DNA of 64,000 nt from Lepidonotus clava (GCA_936440205.1 OW387135.1:33086792-33150791); one strand, 5' to 3'; shown: positions 1 through 11,774, numbered from the stretch's first letter. Notes: generated by a model not told the origin, from the letters alone. A program made the numbers and translations.

Positions 1-840
1 AAGGGAGTCCTCGACCGGCCCTGCGGGCCCTGGTCTCGGGCTGATATTGGGGTCCAGGCTCGGGGTGATAACTACCCTCGTACCCCCTTCTTGGTTGGTT
101 ATATGTATGTATTGTTTGTTCCTATAGATACTAACTAGCTCCATCGGCAGTCTGTTTCTGCTTAGACTGGGAGTTCAAATTGAAGTGGATAGACTGGTAG
201 TCAGGCAGGAACATTGGCTCGGTATGGTTGAGTGGAAGTTATCCTTTGGAATGTTCATTGTCGATGGGATTTTTGCAATTGATATTCACATATTGGACAT
301 TAATAAACTTATTCCTTTCATGCGAGTGTTATGTCCTTCATAATGCGGAACTACGTTATGGATCGGATTCGCAGTCTGAGTGGAGACAGACTGCAGATGG
401 AGGTAGTTAATATCTGTAGGAATGAACAGTATGACATTTAAATAGTAACTTTTAGAGGATATTGAACCTCTAAAGTACAATATCCTCTTAGCTAAAGGGC
501 ACTCCTTTCTAAAATATTTTCAATAAAGCAAATCTTTTTAAAGTAGAGTATATGCTTCAACCATATCAAAATATGAACATGGGTACCAGTGGATGGTTAC
601 GGGTCTGAGAGAGTGAGCAAGGCTAGGCTAGAGCAGGACAAGGTGCCCCTTTTGAGAAATTATTCCAATAATGTTCTTAGAAAACGTTTGATCACAGACA
701 AAAAAGCAATAGGTTTAAACAGCTAGTGACCATTGTAAAATAACATAAATACCCTATGTATATCCTATGAACAAGGTTGACATGTTTTTCATGTATGACC
801 ATCTTGGAAATTGGTCAAAATGGTTAATTTTATATTTTCC
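1..840. other. Upstream flank, no gene recognised
   Basis: I see no convincing exon, RNA gene or mobile-element boundary here. The short open frames have no splice context or domain-like composition. If gene 1 has upstream exons like those of gene 2, they must lie left of the window or be hidden here: nothing resembling the helical exons at 49074-52471 is visible. Confidence 0.6.
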
Positions 841-867
841 ATACCATGCTATGAAATAAAAATGGCT

Positions 868-1285
868 GTTACAGGGTACCCATGTTTTTTCAAAAGTCAA
901 TTTAAGACCTTTTTAAGGCCAAAATTTGTCCAGGATTACGTCTAATTATAGCCCATTTTGGGTAAAAAGAATTCCATGTATCTAAATTATTTTTGGATGG
1001 AAGAAAAGTTTACTTATCAATGTAATATTTGGCTAATCCAAATCATCAAGAATTTGCCAATTTGGCGACTTTAAAAAGGGAACCCAGTGCCTCGACTGTT
1101 GGCAAAATGCAGCAATTTTATTTGTCCTATCATTATATTTACAATTCCTAATCAGATCCAATTTAAGACCTTTTTAAGAACTCCAGCAATAAAAATGTAA
1201 AATTCAAGACCTTTCTAAGGCCTAAAATTTGAAAAAGTCTAGAAAAGGCCCTTTTAAGACCTTTTAAGACTTACAAAGGTACCAA
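868..1285. mobile_element. Possible MITE built of TTTAAGACC boxes
   Basis: The boxes AATTTAAGACCTTTTTAAG and variants recur near 900, 1160, 1205 and 1250. The ends are weakly inverted: GGGTACCCATG on the left and GGTACCAATGT on the right. Dense TTTAAGACC boxes are familiar from non-autonomous DNA transposons (hAT-like in several animals). There is no coding capacity and I could not fix a target duplication. The family assignment is tentative. Confidence 0.35.
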
Positions 1286-1399
1286 TGTATTTAAATATGG
1301 TGAAATATATTGAGGAGAAAAATCTAAATTAAGAATTTCAAACAGGGCAATTTAGACCTATATTTTATGATTTTAGGGGTAAATCAGGTGGCTCTTATC

Positions 1400-1660
1400 A
1401 ACTAATTGCCAGAGAGAGGACAGGGGTCCCAGAGAGTGGACAGGGGTCCCAGAGATAGGACAGGGGGACCAGAGGGCAGACAGGGGGACCAGAGAGGGGA
1501 CAGGGGCACCAGAGAGGGGACAGGGGCACCAGAGAGGGGACAGGGGCACCAAAGTGCGAACAGGGGCACCAGAGAGAGGACAGGAGGACCAGAGGGCCGA
1601 CAGGGGCACCAGAGGGCCGACAGGGGCACCAGAGAGAGGACAGGGGGGCCAGAGAGACTC
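1400..1660. repeat. 20-bp minisatellite
   Basis: About a dozen 20-bp units of the type CAGGGGCACCAGAGAGGGGA, several identical and others with one to three changes. Three units equal 60 bp, so several frames stay open on both strands. The resulting 75-115 residue open frames are by-products, not genes. Confidence 0.9.
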
Positions 1661-1689
1661 TTTTATAAAATTTTATATTTTGGAAAAGT

Positions 1690-1755
1690 GGACCTGGTCC
1701 AGCATGGGGGGGTGACAGGTACCCCACGTCACCCCCCCTGGCTACGGGCCTGATC
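1690..1755 (-). repeat. Dispersed repeat end, shared with 45738
   Basis: On the minus strand this reads GCCCGTAGCCAGGGGGG, then GACGTGGGGTA. Nearly the same phrase occurs on the plus strand at 45740-45770. C/G-tract ends like this mark a dispersed element family that I cannot name. The homology shared by genes 1 and 2 starts at its downstream edge (about 1752). Confidence 0.45.
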
Positions 1756-1818
1756 TCTGATTAGGTAGAAATGAATTGGAATCTTTTGAAGTATGAGTAT
1801 TATCTATTTCTTTTTCAG

Positions 1819-3862
1819 AATCCAAGATGGGAACCTGGATGACCTGGCAATACTGATTGAAGCCTTAGGCCTGGAGGGTAATAAAGACGAACCCCCCACA
1901 ACTCTTGCAAACATCTTCCAAAAGAAAAGCAACTACTCTGTCCTACACTTAGCCTTGCTGAAAAACCAACAACATATTGTGAAGCTTCTTCTAGAGCGCG
2001 GTGGCAGAGACCTAGCAAAAGTGTCAATCACAACACAGGACTGTGAAAAGTACACACCTCTATATATTGCACTACAGCAAGGTTCATTTGAAAATGTCAA
2101 ACTCCTGGTTGAGTCTGTGCCTGAAGAAAACAACGAGAGAGCAAACTACATCAATGAAATTGTTAGTAACAGGGCATATGCTGGACTCCCCTTCAATGAA
2201 CTTACACTGGCTGGAAGTGTATGGTCTTCTATTGCCAAAGACTTGGAAGAGATGAAATCCATGCTTTCTTTCTTGGTTGAGAATGGAGCAGACTTTGGGC
2301 AAAAAACAACTGATGGGAACACTCTTCTACACCTCTTGGTACTACAAGCAGTAGAATGCATTGATCACATTTCTTACTTCAGGAGATTTCTGAAAGAGGC
2401 CTTTGGCACAAATGTGGGAAATTGGTGGAAGAAGAGGGAACATTCTCAATGTTCTGCAGTGAGAAAGTTGAAGCTTTCCGCAGGTGAAGAGGAGATCCTT
2501 GGCATGAAGCACTTATTAAAATTGACCAATCAGGATGGTCTCTCACCAATTGCATTTGCTGCCAAAGTAGAGTCTCCCTTATACCTGGATCTCATCAACT
2601 GGGAGCATGTCACCAGGTATCCACACATGATGGATCAACATTTCTCAAAAATTGAGATCTTTGACATCACCAATGTAACTAGCCTGAAGCACACCAACAA
2701 CAGTTACAGATATGACCAGTCATCAGTGATGCATGTTCTGGCACATAATAATGCTGATCTGTCACAGAAGTCATGGAACACAGACATCTCCAGCATTGAG
2801 CCACTGAAGACGGTCATTGGGCTAAAATGGAACAGTGTGTATCAATGGATTTTCTACTTTTGGGGGTTTGTCCATATTGCGCACATGGTGGCATTTACAC
2901 GCATCACCTCCAAGTTTACAGAAGATTCTGCCATGTTGCAACAAGCTGGAACACAATCACAAAACGTCACTACAGTTAGTATTGTTAATGAAAGCTCACC
3001 GGAAACAGGAGAGCTCAGTTCTGGCTACATAGGTCCTGTTCCTCCAGGAAATCCATTCTTTGTATTCTTCCTTTTTCTGCCTGCGATGTATATTACCAGT
3101 GAAATTGTTGACTTCTATGGCACAGGTGCCAGGTTTGATTTTCATTTCTCACTCACAGGAAACACTCTTTATCGCATCATAGCTGTTACCTTCTCTTTGT
3201 TTACATTTGTGTGGTTCCTCCTGCATATGCTTCAGAATGTTAACCAGGACATCATCCTTAGTATAGCCCTTCTTCTAGGCTGGAACTTTGGAATATTCTT
3301 CACCAGAGCACTTAACTTCCCAAGCAGAACCAGTCAGATTGGTGCATTCTCCATAATGGTACAAAGGATGCTGTTCCATGACCTTCTCCCTTTTCTTTTG
3401 ATATCTACTTTTGTGCTTGTGGCTTTTTCAGCAGCCATCCATGCCTCTTTAATGAACACAAAAGATGCTTCAAAGAAAAGAATCACTTTGGATCTTACAA
3501 TCTTCCAGATGCTAAGTTATTTTTCATCACTGGATGATACCCAGGGTTATGAGGCCTCACGGGAGCAAGAATTTGCTAAAGCGATGCTCAGCATCTATGG
3601 AATTCTGAGTGTGGTTCTTCTGGTCAATATGCTTATTGCTGCCATGAATAAGACCTATGAATTGTTTCGTGGAACACATACTAATCTTGTTATTCGGCAA
3701 AGGCTGTCAATCCTGCTCTTCCTTGAGAGACGTCTACCATTTGATTGGTTAAGAAGGAGGTCTGAAAGTGGGTTCACACGAAGGAAAAAAAACAGGTCTG
3801 ACGAATATGATGTGTTCATTCAAGTAACCAGTATAACTCGAAATGGAAAATCCCTTAAGTAA
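1819..3862 (+). CDS. TRPV-like cation channel, terminal exon (gene 1)
   Basis: Six-transmembrane TRP-family channel, probably a plasma-membrane cation channel acting as a tetramer. The exon starts after the acceptor TTTCTTTTTCAG; the upstream ATG at 1793 lies in the intron, so the true start is on an exon outside the window. Counting from IQDGNLDD, residues 30-260 hold ankyrin-type helix pairs (YSVLHLALLKNQQHIVKLLL, YTPLYIALQQGSFENVKLL, DGNTLLHLLVLQ, DGLSPIAFAAKV). Then come S1 (IFYFWGFVHIAHMVAF), a loop with N-glycosylation sequons, S2 to S5, a pore loop FQMLSYFSSLDDTQG, S6 (VVLLVNMLIAAMNKTYELF) and a TRP-box-like RQRLSILLFLERR. The order and S6/TRP-box pattern fit TRPV best. The filter position reads SSLDD instead of the usual GMGD-type sequence, so ion selectivity may differ. 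Gene 2 is a close paralog in the same orientation. Confidence 0.88.
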
Positions 3863-4003
3863 AGGGTCTTTTAGTACTGATTAACATCAGACAAACAGAG
3901 ACAAATTGTTTTCCCTCTATTAAGGATTTAGCCCCCTCGATACCCCCTGGATCCACTCCTGTTCATGTAATAAGCATTCAAAAACAAACACAAAAATATG
4001 AAA

Positions 4004-4009
4004 AATAAA
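4004..4009 (+). terminator. Candidate poly(A) signal of gene 1
   Basis: AATAAA lies about 140 nt after the gene 1 stop codon in A-rich sequence. It is the first canonical signal downstream of the stop. Confidence 0.55.
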
Positions 4010-4189
4010 AAAGGATGGAAAATGGAAAACATGCTTAAATTAGAGAATTTGCATGATTTGTTGCAGTTTGAAGGACATGAGACATGACTCTTAATTTAAC
4101 TCACAATCATATTACAAGTAATTTTTGTTAAGCTAGAATTTTCCCTGTTACAGCTTAACATACTGTTATCAGGTTATGGACTGATGACA

Positions 4190-5105
4190 TTTTTGACATA
4201 ATATTATGTGTCCACTTGATCAAATCTTATGGTCGAGAAATACCCTAACAGCCTAATATGGCTGTAGAAAATGTGATCTTTTGAGTTTTTTTTGTAAGTT
4301 TGTGAATTATACTTGTATGTAGTCAAATGCTTCAGGTAGATGATGGAGGTTGTTTTACAGTGAATAGATGATGTTTACTTTAGGTTTAAACATTTTGCAC
4401 ACATAGTGCTTATAGTTTTGAAAAGGAGAGCTACTTTTTTGTTATCATTGAACCTGCATTTTTGTAGTGTTAACACCATTTTTGTTATTCCGAAAAATTT
4501 GTTGAATGTGTCATGTTATTGCTGTTTTAGATTGAGGAAAATTGATTAGAGCTCACAAAAGTATGGAAGTGTATGCATAAAGAGGACATTGTGCTATGTG
4601 GTAAATGATCTTACTATTTGAATGGACATTAGATGGTCATGACATTATTTTGATACATAGTTATCATGTGTCCACTGGATAAAATCTGTTAGTCCGGAAA
4701 CACCCCACCTTTCACAAAGAGCTGTAGAAAATATCGTTATTGGATTCTTTTTAGGTTTCTCATAAGTTTGTGAATTATACTCAAATGTAATCAAACGCGT
4801 CACATGGATGATTGGGGTTGTTTTCCAGTGAATATGACATTTGCTTTAGCTTTAAACATATACTGCATATAGGGCCTATAGTTTTGATATGGAGAGCTTC
4901 TATTTCTTTATTATCAAACGTGTTTACATCATTTTTTGACATTCTGAATTATGTTAGATATGTCATGTTTTTGCATTTTTTAGATTTGATTAAAGTTCAC
5001 GAAGGTATAGAAATGTAATTAAGAACAAAAATATGCAAAGAGTACATTGTGATAAGTGGTAATATGATCTTACTATACTTGAAGGGTCATGATATTATAT
5101 TCATG
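4190..5105 (+). repeat. 460-bp tandem duplication in gene 1 3' flank
   Basis: Two consecutive diverged copies share landmarks in the same order: GTGTCCACT at 4208 and 4668, then GTTTGTGAATTATACT, then CAGTGAAT before a TTTAAAC block, then GATCTTACTAT. The offset is 460 bp. Identity looks like 75-80%, so the duplication is not recent. No coding potential. Confidence 0.75.
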
Positions 5106-5385
5106 GTTAAAAAGAGTTTGAGTGAATTGCAATATGAACCATCATTTGCACCACTTAAATGTTTTAGTTGGCATTAGTTGTTCATTGTCTTGGAAAAAGG
5201 CAGAACAACCATTTAAATACAAAATTTATTTGTAGTGCTATATCAATGATAATGATATGGAATTTTACAGTTAGATGAATGACAATTCTAGATGAAATTT
5301 TAATGAATATGAAACTTTCATACGTAATATGTATTATATATGTCTTCATACTATTTAATCTATTAATTCCATTGCAGAAATAAAA
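5105..5385 (+). repeat. Direct repeat, copy 1 of 2
   Basis: TCATGGTTAAAAAGAGTTTG and the following 280 bp recur at 6495-6790 with about 78% identity in the same orientation. The copy at 6495 runs into a fragment of a TRPV-like coding end, so both may derive from the 3' flank of an older channel paralog. Confidence 0.6.
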
Positions 5386-5517
5386 ACGTTTCATTGAATG
5401 AATAAAATGTATGTGATGAATTATATTAATCAATTCAATGTCATGACATGAGTTCGTGCAATAATTATAAAGGTTAAAGGATAAGTAAATGTTCTCTGTT
5501 AAAGATATGAGTAAAGC

Positions 5518-5840
5518 TGTGTTTTGGGACACGATCAGGAAGTACACGAGATCGTAACGTATGATGTATCATTGACCAGAAGTGACCTCTGAAAGGGTCA
5601 AAGTGACCATGTGATGCTATGTAACCAATCAGGAGCCAGGTTATAGCTATAAATAAAAGTGATTACATGAAAATAAACAGTCCCGTCTTGGTACTCATTG
5701 TGTTCACTCCTCCTTTCTTCCTGGGAATGGGCCACGAAAAGGCTTAGAAGAGCAGTACAGCTGAAGACATTGGTCCGCGAGGTAGAATTAGACCAAAGTT
5801 TAGCCGAAATAGAGGAGTAGGACTTAGAAGAAATAAAGGA
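5518..5840 (+). promoter_or_regulatory. Promoter-like block, possible solo LTR
   Basis: AACCAATCAGG (CCAAT box) at 5622 is followed 25 bp later by TATAAATA at 5649 and then AATAAA. The whole sits in the insertion between the two direct repeats at 5105 and 6495. CCAAT-TATA-AATAAA crowding is typical of LTRs, but I find no matching second copy, primer site or coding region. It could also be a lost promoter of a decayed gene. Confidence 0.3.
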
Positions 5841-5844
5841 AGTG

Positions 5845-6490
5845 TAATGCGTAGGGACAAACTCGGCTGCATTAAAATGAGGACGAATTGGTCCGAAGCA
5901 TGGGCTCAGGATGTTAACGGGTACAACGACAAAGAGATGGGACCTCAGCATACACACTACCACCTTTTAAATTTTTTGGGCATGGTCGCGGCCGCGAATA
6001 CCTCACTGACCATCCGGTGCATGGTATGAGACACCGACCATGGGCCGGACCAAACCTGGATTTCCGCTAGCTCGAGGGCTCAGATAGCCCCTCCTGAACT
6101 CCCCCTCACCGTATTCTCACCCACCACCAGCCCCCGTGCACGGGCCATTTCCAAGACATACACGACTACTCGCCCATAGGTTGCTCCACAGCGGGCCTGG
6201 ACGAGTGCACGTGTAATTCCATCCCAAGAGCTTGAAAGATTGGGCACGACTCGGACAAGGACTGTTGAAAATACAACTCTCTCCACCGGGAAAGTTAATT
6301 TTTCCAGAGAACATCACACTGGTGGCAGTGGTGGTGCTGTAAAGGCACACACTAAATAGTAATTTGTAGGTGGTTGGTGTGGACAAGTGTTGGAGGGCAC
6401 GTGGCTTTGGAAACGAGCTACGAGCAGATGGATTCCGACATCACATTCAAAGAGGGGGAGGAGAAGGTATTTACGAAGCCGAAAGTCAAA
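5845..6490. other. Insert of unknown origin, no gene
   Basis: GC-richer than its surroundings and bounded on both sides by the direct repeats. It contains G/C-rich stretches such as GCGGCCGCG (5988) but no open frame with domain-like composition or splice signals. I assign no function. Confidence 0.5.
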
Positions 6491-6494
6491 GCTT

Positions 6495-6790
6495 AGATGG
6501 TCATGGTTAAGGAGAGTTTGAGGGCATTCCAATATGAATCACCATTAGCATCATTTAGATGTTCTAATTAGCATTAATTGTTTATCATCTTGAAAAAGGT
6601 AGAACGGCCGTCTAAAATCAAATGTGCATCATTTGTAGCACTGTATCAATGATATAAAGATAAGATTATAGAAATAACTACATGACAATTCTAGAATAAA
6701 TTCTAATGAATATGACACCATCATACTGAGTGCATTATGTATATTTCTTCACGCTATTGATATACAATCCATCCAACTAACCAGTACAAC
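6495..6790 (+). repeat. Direct repeat, copy 2 of 2
   Basis: Same sequence family as 5105-5385 (TCATGGTTAAGGAGAGTTTG, then matching blocks through the ATATTTCTTCACGCTATT region). About 1.39 kb downstream of the first copy. Confidence 0.6.
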
Positions 6791-6826
6791 TCTAGATGGA
6801 AAATCTCTGAGGCAAAGAGAGCCCAA
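6773..6826 (+). pseudogene. Fragment of a TRPV-like gene 3' end
   Basis: The sequence resembles the last codons of gene 1: AACCAGTACAACTCTAGATG here versus AACCAGTATAACTCGAAATG at 3826. The reading IQLTSTTLDGKSL parallels IQVTSITRNGKSL in gene 1. The stop codon of gene 1 is not conserved and nothing upstream continues the match. It is best explained as debris of a third tandem channel copy. Confidence 0.55.
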
Positions 6827-6935
6827 TAAAGGGGAGGTCAAGGTGTAAAATATTTAGCAGAATTGTCAAATTTGAATTGACTTTTTTAAAATATATTTCT
6901 TATATGTGCCTCGGACTGATGCAGCTAATAATACA

Positions 6936-7060
6936 GGGGGGGGGGGGGCGAACTTATATAGGATTTGAGGCGCCCCCATCCTACGGCTAGAAGTTTTCAT
7001 GAAAAAAAATCAAATTTGGCAAGAAAATAGGGTGCCACCCCTAAATCCGTCCCTGCAAAC
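6936..7060. repeat. Poly-G-ended dispersed repeat
   Basis: A run of G (6938-6948) followed by sequence ending GCCACCCCTAAATCCGTCCC. Similar G-tract plus 'AAATCC(A)CGCCTGC' ends occur at 11480-11620 and 15690-15860. One family of dispersed element ends, name unknown. Confidence 0.5.
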
Positions 7061-7179
7061 AAACCCACGTGGTGGGGGTAGGGCGACAACTGCTCTTAGC
7101 GGAGCGTAGTAGGCAGCACTCAGCTGTGACATATTATATTATGCTAATAAGATGATAAGAGACTCTGGGGCGATCTCAT

Positions 7180-7687
7180 TGGTTAGAATTAAATTTTCAT
7201 TATTGAAAACTCATTTGGAATAGGCCTATGACCCACCTATGCATGCACAGAAACAAATAGCACAGAAACTCATGGCAGAGAAACTATCTTCCTAGAACAA
7301 AACCATACTTCAGTATAGTAGGCAAGAGGAACAATATTCCCTTTCTGAATATTCGACACAATGCACAACGAAGCCCACCCAGTATTGCAAAGAGATATCG
7401 AAACTAAAATGAAACTAGGTGGCGTGGTCTGGAACCTCGTTTATTGTGGGGCCCATCCCATTTCCCGATTCAAGGTGTCAGGCTGCGTCCTGTTTCGATT
7501 GACCTTTAAGGAGTGGAGGAGGCTTGAAAATGAAAGGGGACTGAGTTGTAAACTCAACCATAAATCACGTTATAACAACATTTCCTTTCTGAAGAATCAT
7601 TATAAAATGTAATGGCAGCTAATTATATTAGTAGTACGGAATAAAGATTTAAAGATTTTCTGGATGTCATGTAGTCTAAAGTTGTTG
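7180..7687 (+). repeat. 508-bp direct repeat, left copy (LTR-like)
   Basis: Starts TGGTTAGAATT and ends AAAGTTGTTG. The copy at 10354-10861 is the same length with only a handful of differences by eye. The 83-residue open frame it carries is present in both copies, but its product has no recognisable domain. Diverged pieces of the same repeat occur at 8540-8640 and 8810-8935, where GGAGTGG is followed by a GGCTTGAAAAT-type phrase. Confidence 0.85.
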
Positions 7688-7933
7688 GATAAATTTAAAT
7701 AAATTTAGGCCAGAACTAGGATTTCCTACCTAACGCTCTTCTCCCAAAGTTGACTATGAATTTAGATTGAACCTGGGTAGCCCCTGTAATGCTGCGATGT
7801 TCTGTATTAAGCAGTTTAGATAATATGTACAAAATTAGAATCATTTCATTATTTATTCCTAGCTCAATAATACAATATTTGTACTGTTCATCTCAATGTA
7901 ATTCATCATCATCAACCTTCTATGAAAGGTTTT

Positions 7934-8222
7934 AGGCCCCATACCCACTAGGCGATTTTACCGTCGCTGGGCGAATGCCAACTGGCAGGATCGGCGTAGT
8001 TGTCGCCAGGTGACTGCATTATCAATGGATTGCCGGGCGACTCCCCCATTGGTATGCTGTACTATATGGGCGACGGGCGACGGGGATCAAGATCGCCAGG
8101 AAAATCACCGAGAAAGTATCAAAATTGTTGATATGACAGTCACCTGGCGATGGCGATGCCCATTCTTCCAGTAGGCCGTCGCCCAGTGATGGTAAAATCG
8201 CTTAGTGGGTAAGGGGCTTTAG
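7934..8222. mobile_element. MITE with inverted ends (CCCCATACCCACTAGGCGAT)
   Basis: The left end CCCATACCCACTAGGCGAT is inverted at the right end as ATCGCTTAGTGGGTAAGGG. TTTAGG-like sequence lies just outside both ends (possible target duplication). The interior is rich in GTCGCC motifs and is non-coding. A larger relative occupies 52990-53966. Confidence 0.75.
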
Positions 8223-9142
8223 GGCCACTAGCTGTTGTGTCTCTGGCCTTGTCTATGGGACCATGAACATCTGCACCTGCCTCAGTATACTAATTATGTA
8301 GGGGTATGGTCTTTACCTTCTCATATGCCCTTGATATGACCCTGACTGTTAATTAGGGCGTAAAGCAACCAATTACCTACCAACCTTTAAAATCAACTGG
8401 AAAAACACGAGCCTAGCTGTATGGGAAGTTGTGAATAATAAAAAAATAAAATAAATATGCAATGAATACATAATATGAAAAAAAGATATCTAAAATACTA
8501 AAACACAAATGATAACTCAATGGCTAAGAAGGAATAGTAGGACTTATCCCGCTTCCCTGTTCAAGGCCTCAGGCTGCATCTAATGTGAACGAGCATTAAA
8601 GGAGTGGGGGGAGGCTTGAAAATAAAAGCGAAACTAGTGTCACAATCATACAAATTATTAGTTGTAATATGATGACTCAAGTATCAACACAATGACTAGA
8701 CTCTAAAGTGAAAGCTCTATTAACAGTAATTCTTTTTTGAAGATTGATCATAGTATGTAATTACAACAACGTGGTATGAAGAAAAAAGACACAAAAGGTA
8801 ACTCATTGTATCCACTTAATCCAGAAGCATCACCTCAGTAGTCAACGTGTGAATACACTTTAAAGGAGTGGAGGGGGCTTGAAAATAAAAAGGAAACCAA
8901 GTGAGCTACCATAAATCACATTCCAAAATGGTAGGCCGCACCTCTGCTTTTTTCTTTATTGGTTTATTAACCTGGCTCACCTCAGCATGACCAGTTTTCT
9001 GGTGAGTCCAGCGTTAGTACAGTACAGAAAATATGTCATCTCCAGTATGATTAGTATATAACTAACATGTACAATATAGTAACATATATGATTATATCTA
9101 TATTTGTCATCATATGAATATGTCAGGAGTATAAAATGGTAA

Positions 9143-9164
9143 ACATATATATATATATATATAA
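9143..9164. repeat. (AT)n microsatellite
   Basis: An alternating AT tract. The 9.0-10.1 kb surroundings are AT-rich and show no gene. Confidence 0.8.
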
Positions 9165-10109
9165 TATGTTACTATGACTAGGTACGTCACAGCAAGAGAA
9201 TACATTCATAGGACAGTATCTCATGTTTTATGTATTTGATAACAATAATTAGACTAGGTTCATCAGCAAGGGGCTGGGGTACTACCACTCAGTTAATACC
9301 CAGGACTTGGTAGTTGCCTTAAATTGATCATAACTATCTATAAGTCTCATTGCATTACAGCTCACATTTAGGTATTAGCTAGAGGACTTTACTCGAGCTT
9401 TTCTGTTTTATTTGTTAATCTTGAGTTTCGGTCCTACTTCAGTTTTCCATTCACCATGCAACTTAAAAATAACCATATTTGTTTGTTTATAGACGAGTCA
9501 TTTATATTGGTAGATATTTCATAACAACCATTGGGAACTAATCATAATCGGACTGGAATGATGATCTAGATAGTTATATCATAACTGACATTGTCTATAT
9601 AACTAATATTGTACGTACATTGATACATACACAAATACCTACATACATAATGACAGACAGACAGAAATACGCACACGCCAAATAAGGGTAAATCCCATTT
9701 TAATGGAATCTTTTTAACAAGAAATTCTACACAAGAAGCTACTTAAGATTTTTTTTTTTTACTATTTTTCACACAACTAAATCTTCATTATTACTAGCTT
9801 TAGAATATGAAATATTGAAACCTTGGAGCATCCTTTCCCCTAGGCGATACATAGTCAATACAATAGGGAGGTTAAGCAACCCCGACGCATCCCCTAACGT
9901 AAACGTAACGTATCTCTTATCTCAGCTAATATCACTTACTTGAGAAATGTTATAATATAAGTGTAATACTATGCACCTATAATAATAAGATATCATTTCA
10001 GTCATTAAAAATTCTTAACCTGCAATCACAGACAAACCTTTAAAGTTTAGAGATACGTTGACGTATCGAGATACGTTTGTGTTGCTCAACCTCCCAAATG
10101 TCAAAGGCC

Positions 10110-10164
10110 CTACCTACCTACCTACCTACCTACCTACCTACCTACCTACCTACCTACCTACATA
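10110..10164. repeat. (TACC)n microsatellite
   Basis: About 13 uninterrupted TACC units, grading into TACATAC. Confidence 0.9.
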
Positions 10165-10353
10165 CAGGATGTGAACGATCTCAATAGCTACAAGATCTCC
10201 AACATAATGCTGTACGTTAGTACCCTTTCCATGACCTTCACGGATTAATGAACACTACAAACGTAGATATTTTCGCGAGGATAATTTTTTAGTGAGTGAG
10301 TAAAAATACATATTTTTGTGTGCACAGCACTTTGTATTATGGTTACCAGTCTC

Positions 10354-10861
10354 TGGTTAGAATTAAATTTTCATTATTGAAAACTCATTTGGAATAGGCC
10401 TATGACCCACCCATGCATGCACAGAAACAAATAGCACAGAAACTCATGGCAGAGAAACTATCTTCCTAGAACAAAACCATACTTCAGTATAGTAGGCAAG
10501 AGGAACAATATTCCCTTTCTGAATATTCGACACAATGCACAACGAAGCCCACCCAGTATTGCCAATAGATATCAAAACTAAAATGAAACTAGGTGGCGTG
10601 GTCTGGAACCTCGTTTATTGTGGGGCCCATCCCATTTCCCGATTCAAGGTGTCAGGCTGCGTCCTGTTTCGATTGACCTTTAAGGAGTGGAGGAGGCTTG
10701 AAAATGAAAGGGGACTGAGTTGTAAACTCAACCATAAATCACGTTATAACAACATTTCCTTTCTGAAGAATCATTATAAAATGTAATGGCAGCTAATTAT
10801 ATTAGTAGTACGGAATAAAGATTTAAAGATTTTCTGGATGTCATGTAGTCTAAAGTTGTTG
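10354..10861 (+). repeat. 508-bp direct repeat, right copy (LTR-like)
   Basis: Partner of 7180-7687, with the same ends and length. It is followed directly by TCAT, the four bases that also precede the left copy. Confidence 0.85.
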
Positions 10862-11229
10862 TCATGTACTCTATAAGTGCAAAGTACAACACATTTTACA
10901 GAATCCGTCAATTCACGGATTATTGTGGTTACTAAAGGATATGTGCCACCAAAATTAGGTCCGTTCACTTTTTATGGACAGATGTGAATCATCACGTAGC
11001 TATCGCGTTTAAAGGAAGTTTCCATTTGTGTGGTTCAAGGGGTATAAGAGGAGCGCCACCCCTCGAGACAAACAGTGGAGAAGTATCAGGGCAAATGGTC
11101 TTTAGTAAAGTACCAATACTTCAGAAGTGGAATAGAATAGCAACACACAGGGGTGAGTACTTTTATGAACTTTTCTCGCGTTTGATTGAATGATTCTCGA
11201 AGTGACGAACATCTAATGGAGGCATTTAC

Positions 11230-11291
11230 ATATATATATATAATTATATATATATATATGTACATACGTGTGTGTGTGTGTGTGTGTGTGT
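11230..11291. repeat. (TA)n and (TG)n microsatellites
   Basis: Alternating TA followed by about ten TG units. Simple-sequence DNA, no gene. Confidence 0.85.
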
Positions 11292-11479
11292 TCTCCTGGA
11301 AATATAGGGCTGCACTTTGAGATTCAACTTGAGATTAGTCTCATATTTATGAGATATTGACCAAAATTTGAAAATTAGTCTTAAATTGACTGAAGACTAT
11401 ACTTGCACACACAGCCACACAAACTGATACACAGATATAGTCACTAGGCACAGACACAAAAACAAAAAGATCCAGGATT

Positions 11480-11620
11480 TTGAAAAAAAAGGGGGGGCGG
11501 GGGGCGGTCCAGGGGGCGGCCTATAGCTTTTACATTAAAAATTTAACATTTGGTCCCAAATAGGGGGGGGGGGGGGGGCGTGTGCCTGGCACGCCCCCAC
11601 TAAATCCACGCCTGCACAGG
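11480..11620. repeat. G-tract dispersed repeat
   Basis: Two poly-G runs with a TATAGCTTTTACATTAAAAA spacer between them, ending CACTAAATCCACGCCTGC. It belongs with the ends at 6936 and 15690. Confidence 0.5.
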
Positions 11621-11774
11621 CACACACACAACACATTATGTGTATGCAATGTAATCAGATAATACCTTCAAGTAAATGTTTACCGATTTAGATGACCATA
11701 AAAGTTACACTCAAATATACCATTACATTTTGCTATGTCTACATTTTTTTGGGTCAATTTTTATTGTTCTTCAG

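Larger units (their letters stand above)
7180..10861. mobile_element. LTR-like element, non-coding fossil
   Basis: Two 508-bp direct repeats enclose 2.67 kb and are flanked by the same four bases, TCAT (7176-7179 and 10862-10865), as expected of a target duplication. The repeats begin with TG but do not end with CA, and the interior shows no gag or pol reading frame, so this would be a non-autonomous LTR unit. The near-identity of the repeats suggests a fairly recent arrival. A foldback MITE sits inside it (7934-8222). A chance segmental duplication remains possible. Confidence 0.45.

Noticed and set aside
5182-5963. Two 121-codon minus-strand frames
   Set aside because: AT-rich, low-complexity composition overlapping duplicated non-coding repeats; no splice or promoter support.
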